A program made the translations under genes and the position numbers. Below the pieces are notes generated by a model. It searched no databases, was not told where the DNA came from, and was given only the letters and a program-made list of their open reading frames with translations. Source: Flavobacterium defluvii (GTDB lineage: Bacteria > Bacteroidota > Bacteroidia > Flavobacteriales > Flavobacteriaceae). Taken from it: a DNA stretch of 64,000 bases. This document shows, in pieces, positions 34,654-44,433 of this stretch (positions are counted from its first letter, which is position 1; every line of letters begins with the position of its first letter). The stretch covers positions 186,001 to 250,000 of the forward strand of contig NZ_FQWC01000001.1 of NCBI RefSeq assembly GCF_900129555.1, in the 5' to 3' direction.

Positions 34654-35196
34654 ATGAGAAAACTTGAAAATAGCGAATTGGAAAGAAAATCTATCGAAGA
34701 TTTTAAAAAATCAGACAAAACTCCTTTGATATTAGTTTTGGATGATATTCGCAGTTTACACAATATTGGTTCTGTTTTTAGAACTGCCGATGCTTTTTTG
34801 ATCGAAAAAATAATTCTGTGCGGGATTACCGCTACTCCGCCAAACAAAGAAATTCATAAAACTGCACTTGGCGCAACTGAAACTGTTGCTTGGGAACATC
34901 ACGAAAATGTATTGGAAGTTATTGAAAACTTAAAAAAACAAAACGTTTTGACCCTTGCTATTGAACAAGTAGAAAGCGCTGTTTTCCTTCAGGATTTTAA
35001 AGTCGAAAAGAATCAAAAATATGCTTTGGTTTTTGGAAACGAAGTTTATGGCGTTGCTCAGGAAGCGGTTGCTATTTGCGATGGGTGTATCGAAATTCCG
35101 CAATTAGGGACAAAACATTCTTTAAATATTTCCGTTAGTGCCGGAATTGTAGTTTGGGATTTGTTCCAAAAATTAAACTGGCCAAATAACTATTAG
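34654..35196 (+). CDS. TrmH family RNA methyltransferase (SpoU)
   Basis: A 180-residue SPOUT methyltransferase that probably 2'-O-methylates a tRNA or rRNA ribose. All three SpoU motifs are present: LDDIRSLHNIGSVFRTADAF (about 29-48, with N and R catalytic positions), ALVFGNEVYGV (about 123-133) and LNISVSAGIVVWD (about 154-166). It lacks the extra N-terminal RNA-binding domain of RlmB, closer to a minimal TrmH/TrmL type. The target nucleotide cannot be decided from sequence. Confidence 0.9.
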   Translation: MRKLENSELERKSIEDFKKSDKTPLILVLDDIRSLHNIGSVFRTADAFLIEKIILCGITATPPNKEIHKTALGATETVAWEHHENVLEVIENLKKQNVLTLAIEQVESAVFLQDFKVEKNQKYALVFGNEVYGVAQEAVAICDGCIEIPQLGTKHSLNISVSAGIVVWDLFQKLNWPNNY

Positions 35197-35302
35197 AGAA
35201 TATTTTTATTAAAAAGGTGTGATTTTTAAATTAGTTTCTAACTTTAAATGTTAGAAATATAAATATATTTTTTTATTATTATAAAAGTGATACTTTTATA
35301 AA

Positions 35303-37465
35303 ATGAAAACTATCAATTACCTAAAAATAACCACCATAGCATTCGCCTTAAGCCTTACCCAGTCTTACGCAGTCGAAAAAACTACGATTAAAAATAAAAA
35401 CATAATTGTAAATTCTAACGATACTCTTAAATCAAATAAAAAGCAGCATTCAAGATTAAACTTTGCCATTACTCCTCCTGTTGTTAAAGCAACCGGAGAT
35501 CAATTATACTGCCCTCAAAACACAATAAAAATCGTAACTGATTTTACCATTACCCATGATCCTGCAGAGACAGGAACCAAGGCTGTTTATATTCAAATTT
35601 CATCAGGTTATTCAAGTGGTTTCGATCAGCTTATGCTCTCAAACCCGGCATCACACCCTAATGTAACTACAAGCTGGGATGCAACAGCCGGAAAATTAAG
35701 CATAACAAGCCCAACGGGCGCTGACGTTTTATATGCTGATTTAGTTAATGCTGTAAAAGATGTAGTTTTTACAAATCCTTCGGCTTCAGCATCAGGAACA
35801 AAAACTTTTTCAATAACAATTGGTAACGCCAATTATTTACCTTCAACACAGCACTTTTATTTATTTGTTCCAAGTATTGGCATTACATGGACAAGTGCCA
35901 AAGCCGCTGCAGAAGCAAGCACTTATTATGGATTAAAAGGATATCTGGCAACCATTTTATCTCAGGATGAAGCGCAGTTAATAGGTGAACAAGCATCTGG
36001 AACGGGATGGATTGGCGGAAGCGATGCCGAAACAGAAGGCGTTTGGAAATGGGTTACAGGTCCAGAAGCAGGAACTGTAATGACGTATACTTTTTGGAAT
36101 TCCGGAGAACCAAACAATTTAGGTGACGAAGATTATGCGCATATTACACAACCCGGCGTTGGAATAAGAGGTTCATGGAATGACCTTTCAAACACAGGAT
36201 CATTAACGCCCGGCGATGCTTATCAGCCAAAAGGTTATGTTGTTGAGTATGGCGGAATGCCCGGCGAATCTCCGCTTGAAATTGCTGCAAGTACAAAAAT
36301 TACAATTCCAGTGGCGACACCCGGAGCAAATCCAAATCCGGTTTGCGATTCCGGAACTTTTACTTTTACCGCAACAGCAACCGCAGGTGCAACCATCAGC
36401 TGGTATGATGCCGCTGTGGGAGGAAATGTATTAGGAACCGGAAATACGTATACAACACCAACTATAACTTCTACCACAACTTATTATGTCGATGCCGGAT
36501 GCGCATCAAACAGAAAATCAGTTACAGCTACTGTAAATACAACCCCGGCAAATCCTATTGCTGGTCAATCTACCTATTCAAATTGTGGTCCCGGATCTGT
36601 TACAATTACAGCGTCTTCAAATATTGGAATTATAAATTGGTTTACAGCTTCTTCTGGCGGAACAAGCATTTTTACAGGAACAAGTTTTACAACACCAACT
36701 ATTTCAACAAATACAACGTATTATGCCGAAGCTTCAAATTCCGGATGTGTTAATCCAAATCGTGCTGCCGTAAATATTGAAATTTATACACCGCCTGTTG
36801 TCAATGATGAAACTGTGGCTTTATGTCAAAATCAAACCGTAACACTGGATGCAGGAGTTTCAGGAATGCGTTATTTATGGTCAAATGGCGCTACAACACA
36901 AACTACTGTCGTTTCTCAAGGCGGAACTTATACGGTAGATGTAACAAGTCCATCTCCAGAAAATTGTACAAGCCGAAAAACAGTTGTTGTTGAAGAACAT
37001 GAGGTTCCGGAAATTGATCGAATTGATGTAAACGGAACTCGTGCTATTATTTATCTCAAAAAAGAAACTTCTTATTTTGAATTTTCTGTTGATGGAGTAA
37101 ACTTTCAGGATTCGAATGTTTTTTATGAGGTTCCGGGCGGACTTCAAACGGCTTATGCACGCGAGAAAAGCGGCTGCGGCGGTGATACACAAAACTTTGT
37201 CGTTTTAGTTTTTCCTCCATTCTTCACCCCAAATAATGACTCTTATAATGATTTATGGGAAGTAACCGGAATGGAAAATTATCCACAGGCTGAAGTAACC
37301 ATTTTTGATCGTTACGGCAAACTTGTAGCACAATTAAATGCTTCTAAAATGAGCTGGGATGGAACGTTTGAAAAAACACCGCTTCCGGCTTCAGACTATT
37401 GGTATGCTTTAAAAATTGACAATACAAAACCTGTTTTAAGAGGACATTTTACACTCAAAAGATAA
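35303..37465 (+). CDS. C-type lectin / CHU_C gliding-motility-type T9SS surface protein
   Basis: A 720-residue secreted protein. Domains in order: signal peptide (1-23, QSYA); a beta-rich region (about 50-185); a C-type-lectin-like domain (about 190-320, with WIGGSDAETEGVWKWVTG and WNSGEPNNLGDEDYAHI); two Ig-like 'CHU_C-associated' repeats (about 330-495, each with ISWYDA/INWFTA and TTYY motifs); a further cysteine-containing Ig-like unit (about 497-560); and a C-terminal CHU_C domain (about 630-720, FFTPNNDSYNDLWEV to YWYALKID) that targets type B cargo to the type IX secretion system. It is probably a cell-surface adhesin or sugar binder; the ligand is unknown. Confidence 0.92.
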   Translation: MKTINYLKITTIAFALSLTQSYAVEKTTIKNKNIIVNSNDTLKSNKKQHSRLNFAITPPVVKATGDQLYCPQNTIKIVTDFTITHDPAETGTKAVYIQISSGYSSGFDQLMLSNPASHPNVTTSWDATAGKLSITSPTGADVLYADLVNAVKDVVFTNPSASASGTKTFSITIGNANYLPSTQHFYLFVPSIGITWTSAKAAAEASTYYGLKGYLATILSQDEAQLIGEQASGTGWIGGSDAETEGVWKWVTGPEAGTVMTYTFWNSGEPNNLGDEDYAHITQPGVGIRGSWNDLSNTGSLTPGDAYQPKGYVVEYGGMPGESPLEIAASTKITIPVATPGANPNPVCDSGTFTFTATATAGATISWYDAAVGGNVLGTGNTYTTPTITSTTTYYVDAGCASNRKSVTATVNTTPANPIAGQSTYSNCGPGSVTITASSNIGIINWFTASSGGTSIFTGTSFTTPTISTNTTYYAEASNSGCVNPNRAAVNIEIYTPPVVNDETVALCQNQTVTLDAGVSGMRYLWSNGATTQTTVVSQGGTYTVDVTSPSPENCTSRKTVVVEEHEVPEIDRIDVNGTRAIIYLKKETSYFEFSVDGVNFQDSNVFYEVPGGLQTAYAREKSGCGGDTQNFVVLVFPPFFTPNNDSYNDLWEVTGMENYPQAEVTIFDRYGKLVAQLNASKMSWDGTFEKTPLPASDYWYALKIDNTKPVLRGHFTLKR

Positions 37466-37482
37466 TTTTTAAATTAGAAAAT

Positions 37483-37541
37483 GTGTCGATGAGATAATTA
37501 GATAATTTATTGAATGCAGTAAATAATTATCTCATCGACAC
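37483..37541. repeat. Inverted repeat between convergent genes
   Basis: Perfect 18-bp arms GTGTCGATGAGATAATTA (37483-37500) and complement (37524-37541), followed by another TCTAATTATCTAATT copy of the arm motif. It separates the surface protein gene and the folK fusion, and may end transcription both ways. A related degenerate element lies at 60954. Confidence 0.8.
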
Positions 37542-37554
37542 GTTCTCTAATTAT

Positions 37555-38688
37555 CTAATTCAATTTCTTCTTAATTTCATTTAAAACGAAAAGATAATCT
37601 TCCTGTTTTTTTACAAAATCACGGTCAGAAACATCAATAATCAATACGTTTAAATCGGTTTGAGATTTAATGTATTCCAAATATCCGTTGTTGATTTTAT
37701 CTAAATATTGAGCTTCAATGTTTTGTTCGTAGCTTCGGCCGCGTTTTTTAATATTTTGCAGAAGTCTATCGGTATTCTGATACAAATAAATATACAAATC
37801 CGGTTTTGGCATTTCTTTGTAAATGATATCAAATAAATTTCGGTACAATCGATATTCGTCTTCCTGCAAAGTAATTTTAGCAAAAATCAGCGATTTAAAG
37901 ATATGATAATCTGCAACTATAAAATCTTTAAATAAATCAAACTGGGCCAGATCATCAGACAATTGCTGGTAACGATCTGCCAGAAAAGACATTTCAAGCG
38001 GAAAAGCATATCGGTTTTGGTCTTTATAAAATTTAGGCAGAAACGGATTGTCTGCAAAACGTTCTAAAACCGTTTTGGCATTAAAATCATCTGCAATTTT
38101 ATGAACCAAAGTCGTTTTTCCCGCACCAATATTTCCTTCAAAAGCAATATAATTGTATTTCTGTAACGAAATTTCATTCAACGGACATTTCAAATCCTGA
38201 ACAACCGTACAAACGCTGTCATCTGGTGAAATTGAAATTAATTCTGAGATAGATTTTTGAAAAACAGGATGTTTCCAGTCTAATTTCAAATCCTGCATTG
38301 GCAATAAAACAAAATTTCGGTTTTGCATTAAAGGATGCGGAATATGAAGTTTTTCTGTTTCAATAATTTCATCATCAAAAACAATAACATCGACATCAAT
38401 AATTCTGGATTGATATCCTTGCTGATTGGATCTGATTCTTCCTAATTGTTTTTCGACTTTTAAAACCTGATTTAATATTTTTTGTGCCGATGAAGTAGTG
38501 TGCAAAAGCAAGGCACAATTATAAAATGCATCACTCTCAAAGCCCCAGGCAGGCGTTTCATAAAGCTTCGAAACCCTGATTACAGTTCCCACTTCCTGAT
38601 GTATCAAAGCGATACAGCTTTCGATGTTTTCTAACCTGTTTCCCTGGTTACTGCCTATAGATAAAACGACTTGATGCTGTGATTTCAT
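37555..38688 (-). CDS. folK: Fusion: HPPK (FolK) plus deoxynucleoside kinase
   Basis: A 377-residue two-domain protein. Residues about 6-135 are 6-hydroxymethyl-7,8-dihydropterin pyrophosphokinase of folate synthesis (LSIGSNQGNRLENI, LYETPAWG, QSRIIDVDVI, HPLMQNRNFVLLP). Residues about 178-377 are a deoxynucleoside kinase, with P-loop FEGNIGAGKTT (near 184-194), the DRYQ motif, and the lid KRGRSYEQNI. The join is in frame with no stop and no internal start is obvious, so one polypeptide carries both activities. I recall this fusion from other Bacteroidetes; it links folate synthesis with nucleotide salvage. Transcribed alone, divergent from sppA. Confidence 0.92.
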   Translation of the reverse strand: MKSQHQVVLSIGSNQGNRLENIESCIALIHQEVGTVIRVSKLYETPAWGFESDAFYNCALLLHTTSSAQKILNQVLKVEKQLGRIRSNQQGYQSRIIDVDVIVFDDEIIETEKLHIPHPLMQNRNFVLLPMQDLKLDWKHPVFQKSISELISISPDDSVCTVVQDLKCPLNEISLQKYNYIAFEGNIGAGKTTLVHKIADDFNAKTVLERFADNPFLPKFYKDQNRYAFPLEMSFLADRYQQLSDDLAQFDLFKDFIVADYHIFKSLIFAKITLQEDEYRLYRNLFDIIYKEMPKPDLYIYLYQNTDRLLQNIKKRGRSYEQNIEAQYLDKINNGYLEYIKSQTDLNVLIIDVSDRDFVKKQEDYLFVLNEIKKKLN

Positions 38689-38825
38689 AATTAATGCAAA
38701 TTAACTAAAACTATTTTAGAATTAACCAATATATTTGTGAAACGGCACATTGAAGCGATTAAAATTTATGTGCGAAATTTGTAACAAATAGTCCGTTGAC
38801 GCTACTTATTTAAAAAAATATACTT

Positions 38826-40583
38826 ATGAAGTTTTTAGGAAATGTAATTGCCACAGTTATTGGTATTTTTGTATTTATTATGCTTTTCTTTTTTGGAGTA
38901 ATCCTAATTGGAGCCATTTTTGGAAGTGACGACAAAGTCTCGGTTAAAAATGATTCGGTTATCGAATTAGATCTAAAACAAATCGAAAATGATTATGCCG
39001 GAAAATACAAAGATCCCTGGGTAACTGTTTTTTCAGATAAAAAAGGAGTTGGTTTGACCGACGTTATTAATGCAATTGAAGCTGCAAAAACAGACGATAA
39101 TATTAAAGGGATTTCTATCTTAAACGATCAGTCTTCACTGGGACTTGCGCAGTATAAAGACTTAAGAAATGCGCTTGAAAATTTCAAAAAATCAGGAAAA
39201 TTTGTCTGGGCTTATGCAAATGGTTATTCGCAAAAAGAATATTATCTAAATTCTGTTGCCAATGTTGTTTATATAAATCCGGCCGGAGATTTAGATTTTA
39301 AAGGACTTTCGTCAGAAGTGATGTTTTTCAAAGATTTTCAGGAAAAATCAGGAATTCACATGGAAGTAATTCGTCACGGAAAATACAAAAGTGCCGTTGA
39401 GCCATTTTTAGAAAATAAAATGAGCGATGCCAACAGAGAGCAAATTACAGCACTTTTAAATTCGATTTGGTCGACGGTTTGCAGTGACATCTCAAAAAGC
39501 AGAAATATTCCGGTTGAAAAATTAAACGAAATTGCAAACGGATTATTGGCAAGAACTCCCGAAATGGCAAAAAAACAACATTTAGTTGACATCGTAGCTT
39601 ATGAAGATGTATATCACAATGCCATCAGAAAAGCTCTAAAAGTTAAAGAAGACGAAGATTATAATAAAATTTCGATTTTAGATTATACACAAAATAACAT
39701 CACAACTGCCTTAACGAATGTTGCTGATAATCAAATCGCTATTATTTACGCTCAAGGCGAAATTGCCAGCGGTGAAGGCGATGTAAATGTTATTGGTGAA
39801 GGCTCGATGCGACGTTCTTTACAGGAAGCCAGAAAAAATGAAGATGTAAAAGCGATCGTTTTAAGAATTGACAGCCCAGGCGGAAGCGCACTGACTTCTG
39901 ACTTAATCTGGAGAGAAATTGAAATTACTAAAAAAGTAAAACCAGTAATTGTATCTATGGGAAATTATGCTGCTTCTGGCGGATATTACATTGCCTGCAA
40001 CGCTGATAAAATTTTTGCTGAAAACAATACTATTACCGGTTCTATAGGAGTATTTGGTGTATTACCAAATTTCACTCCGCTTGCCAATAAATTAGGAATC
40101 AACACAGAACAGGTAAAAACACACGAAAACTCGGCAAATTACAGTCCGTTTGTTCCAGTTGATGAAAAGTTTAAAGCTTTTACGCTTGAAGGTGTCGAAC
40201 AGATCTACAAAACCTTTGTTACACACGTTGCCGAAGGTAGAAAAATGACTTTTGACCAGGTTGATGCGATTGCACAAGGAAGAGTTTGGTCAGGTTCTGA
40301 AGCTGTAAAAATTGGATTAGTGGACAAAATTGGTGGTTTAAATGATGCAATAGCCGAAGCCGCAAGAATGGCAAAAATCAAAGATTACAACACTCAAAAT
40401 TATCCTGAATATGAAAAAACATTTGGTGATTTAATGGGAAGTCTGCCTTTTGCTCAATCTAAAGAAGCTTTTATAAAAGAAGAGATCGGCGAAGAAAACT
40501 ATATGCTTATCGAACAGGTAAAAAGATTACAGAGACAAAAAGGTGTTCAGGCAATGATGCCTTTCGGAATAAACATTAAATAA
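38826..40583 (+). CDS. sppA: Signal peptide peptidase SppA, 67K type
   Basis: A 585-residue membrane-bound serine protease that degrades cleaved signal peptides. An N-terminal transmembrane helix (about 4-30) is followed by two tandem protease domains. The catalytic serine is S384 in NYAASGGYYIACNADKI, and the general-base lysine lies in the first domain in HGKYKSAVEPF (about 179-189). NTITGSIGVFG near 400-410 is also typical. The stop codon overlaps the start of an alpha/beta hydrolase gene by one base, so the two are co-translated. Confidence 0.95.
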   Translation: MKFLGNVIATVIGIFVFIMLFFFGVILIGAIFGSDDKVSVKNDSVIELDLKQIENDYAGKYKDPWVTVFSDKKGVGLTDVINAIEAAKTDDNIKGISILNDQSSLGLAQYKDLRNALENFKKSGKFVWAYANGYSQKEYYLNSVANVVYINPAGDLDFKGLSSEVMFFKDFQEKSGIHMEVIRHGKYKSAVEPFLENKMSDANREQITALLNSIWSTVCSDISKSRNIPVEKLNEIANGLLARTPEMAKKQHLVDIVAYEDVYHNAIRKALKVKEDEDYNKISILDYTQNNITTALTNVADNQIAIIYAQGEIASGEGDVNVIGEGSMRRSLQEARKNEDVKAIVLRIDSPGGSALTSDLIWREIEITKKVKPVIVSMGNYAASGGYYIACNADKIFAENNTITGSIGVFGVLPNFTPLANKLGINTEQVKTHENSANYSPFVPVDEKFKAFTLEGVEQIYKTFVTHVAEGRKMTFDQVDAIAQGRVWSGSEAVKIGLVDKIGGLNDAIAEAARMAKIKDYNTQNYPEYEKTFGDLMGSLPFAQSKEAFIKEEIGEENYMLIEQVKRLQRQKGVQAMMPFGINIK

Positions 40584-41542
40584 TGCCGCTTAAAATGAAA
40601 AATCTATTTCTGTTTTTTACCGTTTTATTTTTAGCATCTGCAAATGCCCAAACTACAAAGCAAGATACTTTTACAGAAACAAATGTTACTTTAAAAATCA
40701 ATATCGATCAGCTTTTTGGTACACTTACTGTTCCTGATGGAATGAAAAAAGGTCCGGTTGCTTTGATAATTGCAGGTTCAGGCCCGACGGACAGAAACGG
40801 AAATAATCCCATGATGAAAAACAATTCCTTAAAATTGCTGGCCGAAGCGCTTGCAAAAAACGGAATTGCTTCCTTACGTTTTGACAAAAGAGGAATTGGC
40901 GAAAGCAAAAAATCAGCCATTACAGAATCGAGTTTAGTTTTTGAAAATTACACCGAAGATGCCAAAAGCTGGATTAACTTTTTAAAACAGGACAAACGTT
41001 TCACACAGTTAACCATTATTGGTCACAGCGAAGGATCTTTAATAGGAATGATTGCAAGTGGAAAAGCCAATAAATTTGTTTCTATTGCAGGAGCCGGAGA
41101 ATCAGCCGATAAACTTATAAAATCTCAGATTTCTTCAAAATCAAACAAACAATTAGAAGACATGACGTTTCCTATTATCGACAGCCTGAAAGCAGGAAAT
41201 AAAGTAAACAAGGTCGATCCTCTTTTAAATTCTCTTTTTAGGGCAAGTATTCAGCCGTATTTAATCTCGTGGTTCAAATACGATCCGCAGTCAGAAATTA
41301 AAAAGCTGAATATTCCGGTTTTAATCATTCAGGGAAATAATGATTTGCAGGTTTCGGTAAAAGATGCAGAGGAATTATCAAAGGCAAAAACAAATTCAGA
41401 ATTAGTAATCGTTGACAAAATGAACCATATTATGAAAATCATCGAAGGCGACAAACAGGCAAATATGGAAAGTTATAGTAACGAAAACCTTCCTATTTCT
41501 GAAACAATGGTAAATAAGATTGTTTCTTTTATTAAAGAGTAG
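40583..41542 (+). CDS. Secreted alpha/beta hydrolase
   Basis: A 319-residue serine hydrolase. The signal peptide follows the second methionine (MKNLFLFFTVLFLASANAQ), so the true start may be 40595 rather than the ATG at 40583 that overlaps sppA. The nucleophile is S149 in the GHSEGS elbow, with the oxyanion segment IAGSGPTDRNGNN near 63-76. IQGNNDLQV and MNHIMK supply the likely acid and histidine. It would act in the periplasm; substrate unknown. Coupling to sppA suggests a joint envelope housekeeping role, which is inference. Confidence 0.88.
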   Translation: MPLKMKNLFLFFTVLFLASANAQTTKQDTFTETNVTLKINIDQLFGTLTVPDGMKKGPVALIIAGSGPTDRNGNNPMMKNNSLKLLAEALAKNGIASLRFDKRGIGESKKSAITESSLVFENYTEDAKSWINFLKQDKRFTQLTIIGHSEGSLIGMIASGKANKFVSIAGAGESADKLIKSQISSKSNKQLEDMTFPIIDSLKAGNKVNKVDPLLNSLFRASIQPYLISWFKYDPQSEIKKLNIPVLIIQGNNDLQVSVKDAEELSKAKTNSELVIVDKMNHIMKIIEGDKQANMESYSNENLPISETMVNKIVSFIKE

Positions 41543-41560
41543 ATGCAATAATAAAAAAGT

Positions 41561-41596
41561 AAAATCCGTTTGAAATTTATCAGACGGATTTTTTAT
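41561..41596 (+). terminator. Terminator of the sppA-hydrolase operon
   Basis: AAAATCCGTTTGA (41561-41573) pairs with TCAGACGGATTTT (41580-41592) with one wobble, followed by T-rich sequence. Confidence 0.85.
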
Positions 41597-41661
41597 TTAT
41601 AATTAGAATAATTTTCTTACATTATTAAGAAAATTTTATCTTCTCACTTTAATAAAAAAAC

Positions 41662-41669
41662 TATTTTTG
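41662..41669 (+). promoter_or_regulatory. -7 element (TATTTTTG) of the AsmA-like gene
   Basis: Exact match to TAnnTTTG, 39 bases before the ATG at 41709. It overlaps an in-frame TTG at 41667 that could be mistaken for a start codon. Confidence 0.55.
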
Positions 41670-41708
41670 CAAGAGTCAAATTCAAAAATAAACCTCAAAT
41701 CTATAAAT

Positions 41709-44312
41709 ATGTTAAAGAAAATTTTAAAAGTAACTGCCATTGTCCTTGTGGTCATTGTCGCCGCATTATTTGCCATTCCGTATTTCTTCAAGGATCAAAT
41801 AAAAGCTAAAATTGCCGAAGCCATTAACGAAAGTGTCGATGCAAAAGTAAGTTTTGCCGATGCTGATTTAAGCTTGTTTAAAAACTTCCCGAACGCAGCG
41901 GTGGGTATTGAAAAACTGGTTATCATCAACAAAGCACCTTTTGAAGGTGATACATTGGTTTCGTTAGGAGAATTAAACCTTAAAATGAGTATTAAAGAGC
42001 TTTTTAAAGGAAAAGACGAACCTTTAAACATTCAGGGAATTACTTCTGAAAATGGTTTAATTAATATTATTTTCAACAAAGATGGTGTTGGAAACTTTGA
42101 TATTGCTTTAAAAGATAAAAAAGAAAACGATAAAAAAGACGACAAGAGCAGCCCTCTTTCTTTAAAAATTCAAAACTATAAAATTGAGAACTTTACGTTT
42201 AGATATATCGATCAGGGTTCAAAAATTAAAATGGTTATTGATAGTTTAAACCACGAAGGAACGGGAGATTTTACCAATTCTAAACTGGATTTAAATACAA
42301 AAACTACTGCAAATGTATCTTTAGATATGGATAAAGTTAATTATATGAAAAATATAAAACTGACTTTAGACGCTATTTTAGGAATCGATTTAGACCAAAG
42401 CAAATATACTTTTAAAGAAAATAAAGCTTTAATTAATCAATTGCCATTAGAGTTTGACGGATTTATTCAGATGGTAAAAGAAGGTCAGATTTATGACCTG
42501 AAATTTAAAACGCCAACTTCGTCGTTTACCAATTTCTTAGGATTGATTCCTTCTGCATATGCTTCAAGTCTTGACGGCGTAAAAACAACTGGAGAATTTA
42601 CTGTTGTAGGTTTTGCAAAAGGAAAATTAACAGACACAACAGTTCCCGCATTTAATATTGCCATTGCATCAAACAATGCATCGTTTCAATATCCTAACTT
42701 ACCAAAATCAGTTCAGAATATTGTAATCGATACTAAAATTATCAACGAAACAGGAATTCTAAATGACACTTATGTAAACTTAGATAAACTGTCTTTTAGA
42801 ATCGATCAGGATGTTTTCAGCGCTAAAGCAAATGTTAGAAACATTACTGTAAATCCGCTTGTAAATGCAGCTTTAAAAGGAACAATTAACCTGGCGAATC
42901 TTTCAAAAGCATATCCTATTAAAATGGATAAACCTTTGGCAGGTATTTTAAAAGCTGATGTTACCACTAATTTTGATATGGCTTCTGTTGAGAAAAGTCA
43001 ATATCAAAACATCAAAAATGCCGGAACTATGAGTTTATCAGGATTTAAATATACTGATGAAAACAATAAATCTATGAACATCAGCACGGCTTTGGTTGAA
43101 TTCAACCCTAGTACAATCAACCTGAAACAATTTAATGCTACTACAGGAAAAAGTGATATTGCTATAAACGGAGTTCTTGAAAATTTCTACGGTTTTATGT
43201 TCAAAAAACAAGAATTGAAAGGAAACTTCAATATGAGTTCAAATCAATTGGCTGTTGATGATTTCATGACTTCCGGAGAACCTGCAAAAGCAGAAGAAAA
43301 AACACCGGCAAAACCGGCTGAAGCAATGAAAATCCCAGCGTTCTTAAACTGTACTTTAAATGCAAAAGCTACAACTGTTTTATATGATAATTTAAAACTA
43401 AAAGATGTTTCCGGAAAACTGATTATTAAAGATGAAAAGGCACTTTTAGAAAACTTTAAAACATCAATTTTTGGAGGTACAATTGGCTTAACCGGAGCCG
43501 TTTCGACTAAAGCAAAAGTACCAACATTTGATATGAATTTAGGCTTTAATCAGGTTGATATTGCGCAGACTTTTACACAGTTGGATATGATGAAAAAAAT
43601 TGCGCCAATTGCAGGAGTTATTAACGGAAAATTAAATTCGACCATTAAATTAAACGGAAATTTAGACGAGAAAGAGTTAACTCCGGATTTAAAATCTATT
43701 TCAGGAGATTTAATTGGCCAATTACTCTCTACTACTATTAATGCTAAAAACTCTACAGTTTTAAACTCTTTAACTTCTAACATTAAATTCATTGATATGA
43801 ATAAAGTGAATTTGAATGACATTAAAGCTGCCTTAAGTTTTGATAACGGAAAAGTAAATGTAAAACCTTTTGATATTAAATATCAGGATATTAAAGTAAC
43901 CGTTGGCGGAACCCATGGTTTTGATCAAACGATGAATTACAATTTGAAATTTGATGTTCCTGCTAAATATTTAGGAAGTGAGGCCAATGCTTTTATAGCA
44001 AAAATGTCTCCTGCAGATGCCGCGAAACTTGACAATATTCCGATCAATGCTGTTATTGGCGGTAATTTTTCGAATCCTAAAATTACAACGGACATGAAAA
44101 GTGCCGTTACAAGTTTAGCATCGCAAGTAGCAAATCAGCAAAAAGAAAAATTAACTCAAAAAGGTGCTTCGGCTTTGACTGATTTACTTAACAAAAACAC
44201 AAAAGCGAAAGATACAACTCAGGCTGCTAAATCTGAGAAAGAACAAAAAAATCAGGAAACCACTAAAAAAGCAACTGATTTAATCAACGGGCTTTTCAAA
44301 AAGAAAAACTAA
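41709..44312 (+). CDS. AsmA-like envelope protein
   Basis: An 867-residue protein starting at the ATG 41709 (MLKKILKVTAIVLVVIVAALF). The frame is open from a TTG at 41667, but that lies inside the promoter motif. An N-terminal membrane anchor (about 5-27) is followed by DQIKAKIAEAINESVDAKVSFADADLSLFKNFPNAAVGI, the AsmA start signature. A very long beta-strand-rich region fits the bridge-like groove of AsmA/TamB proteins thought to carry lipids between membranes. The C-terminal part (about 820-867) is a lysine/glutamine-rich helix. The membrane-anchored periplasmic location is well supported; lipid transport is from the family. Confidence 0.88.
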   Translation: MLKKILKVTAIVLVVIVAALFAIPYFFKDQIKAKIAEAINESVDAKVSFADADLSLFKNFPNAAVGIEKLVIINKAPFEGDTLVSLGELNLKMSIKELFKGKDEPLNIQGITSENGLINIIFNKDGVGNFDIALKDKKENDKKDDKSSPLSLKIQNYKIENFTFRYIDQGSKIKMVIDSLNHEGTGDFTNSKLDLNTKTTANVSLDMDKVNYMKNIKLTLDAILGIDLDQSKYTFKENKALINQLPLEFDGFIQMVKEGQIYDLKFKTPTSSFTNFLGLIPSAYASSLDGVKTTGEFTVVGFAKGKLTDTTVPAFNIAIASNNASFQYPNLPKSVQNIVIDTKIINETGILNDTYVNLDKLSFRIDQDVFSAKANVRNITVNPLVNAALKGTINLANLSKAYPIKMDKPLAGILKADVTTNFDMASVEKSQYQNIKNAGTMSLSGFKYTDENNKSMNISTALVEFNPSTINLKQFNATTGKSDIAINGVLENFYGFMFKKQELKGNFNMSSNQLAVDDFMTSGEPAKAEEKTPAKPAEAMKIPAFLNCTLNAKATTVLYDNLKLKDVSGKLIIKDEKALLENFKTSIFGGTIGLTGAVSTKAKVPTFDMNLGFNQVDIAQTFTQLDMMKKIAPIAGVINGKLNSTIKLNGNLDEKELTPDLKSISGDLIGQLLSTTINAKNSTVLNSLTSNIKFIDMNKVNLNDIKAALSFDNGKVNVKPFDIKYQDIKVTVGGTHGFDQTMNYNLKFDVPAKYLGSEANAFIAKMSPADAAKLDNIPINAVIGGNFSNPKITTDMKSAVTSLASQVANQQKEKLTQKGASALTDLLNKNTKAKDTTQAAKSEKEQKNQETTKKATDLINGLFKKKN

Positions 44313-44329
44313 ATTGATTTAAAATAAAA

Positions 44330-44370
44330 AAACTGCTCCGGAAAGTAATTTTGGGAGCAGTTTGTTTTTA
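44330..44370. terminator. Bidirectional terminator between AsmA-like and GT9 genes
   Basis: AAACTGCTCC (44330-44339) pairs with GGAGCAGTTT (44354-44363) around a 14-base loop, with A and T tracts outside. Confidence 0.85.
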
Positions 44371-44433
44371 TAATAATTTGATTTAATCATTGTTAAAATG
44401 TCCATCGCTACATAATATCGGCAGTAAATAGGA

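Noticed and set aside
41667..41708. TTG start 14 codons upstream of the AsmA-like ATG
   Set aside because: The TTG is part of the TATTTTTG promoter element, and the ATG at 41709 begins a proper membrane anchor.
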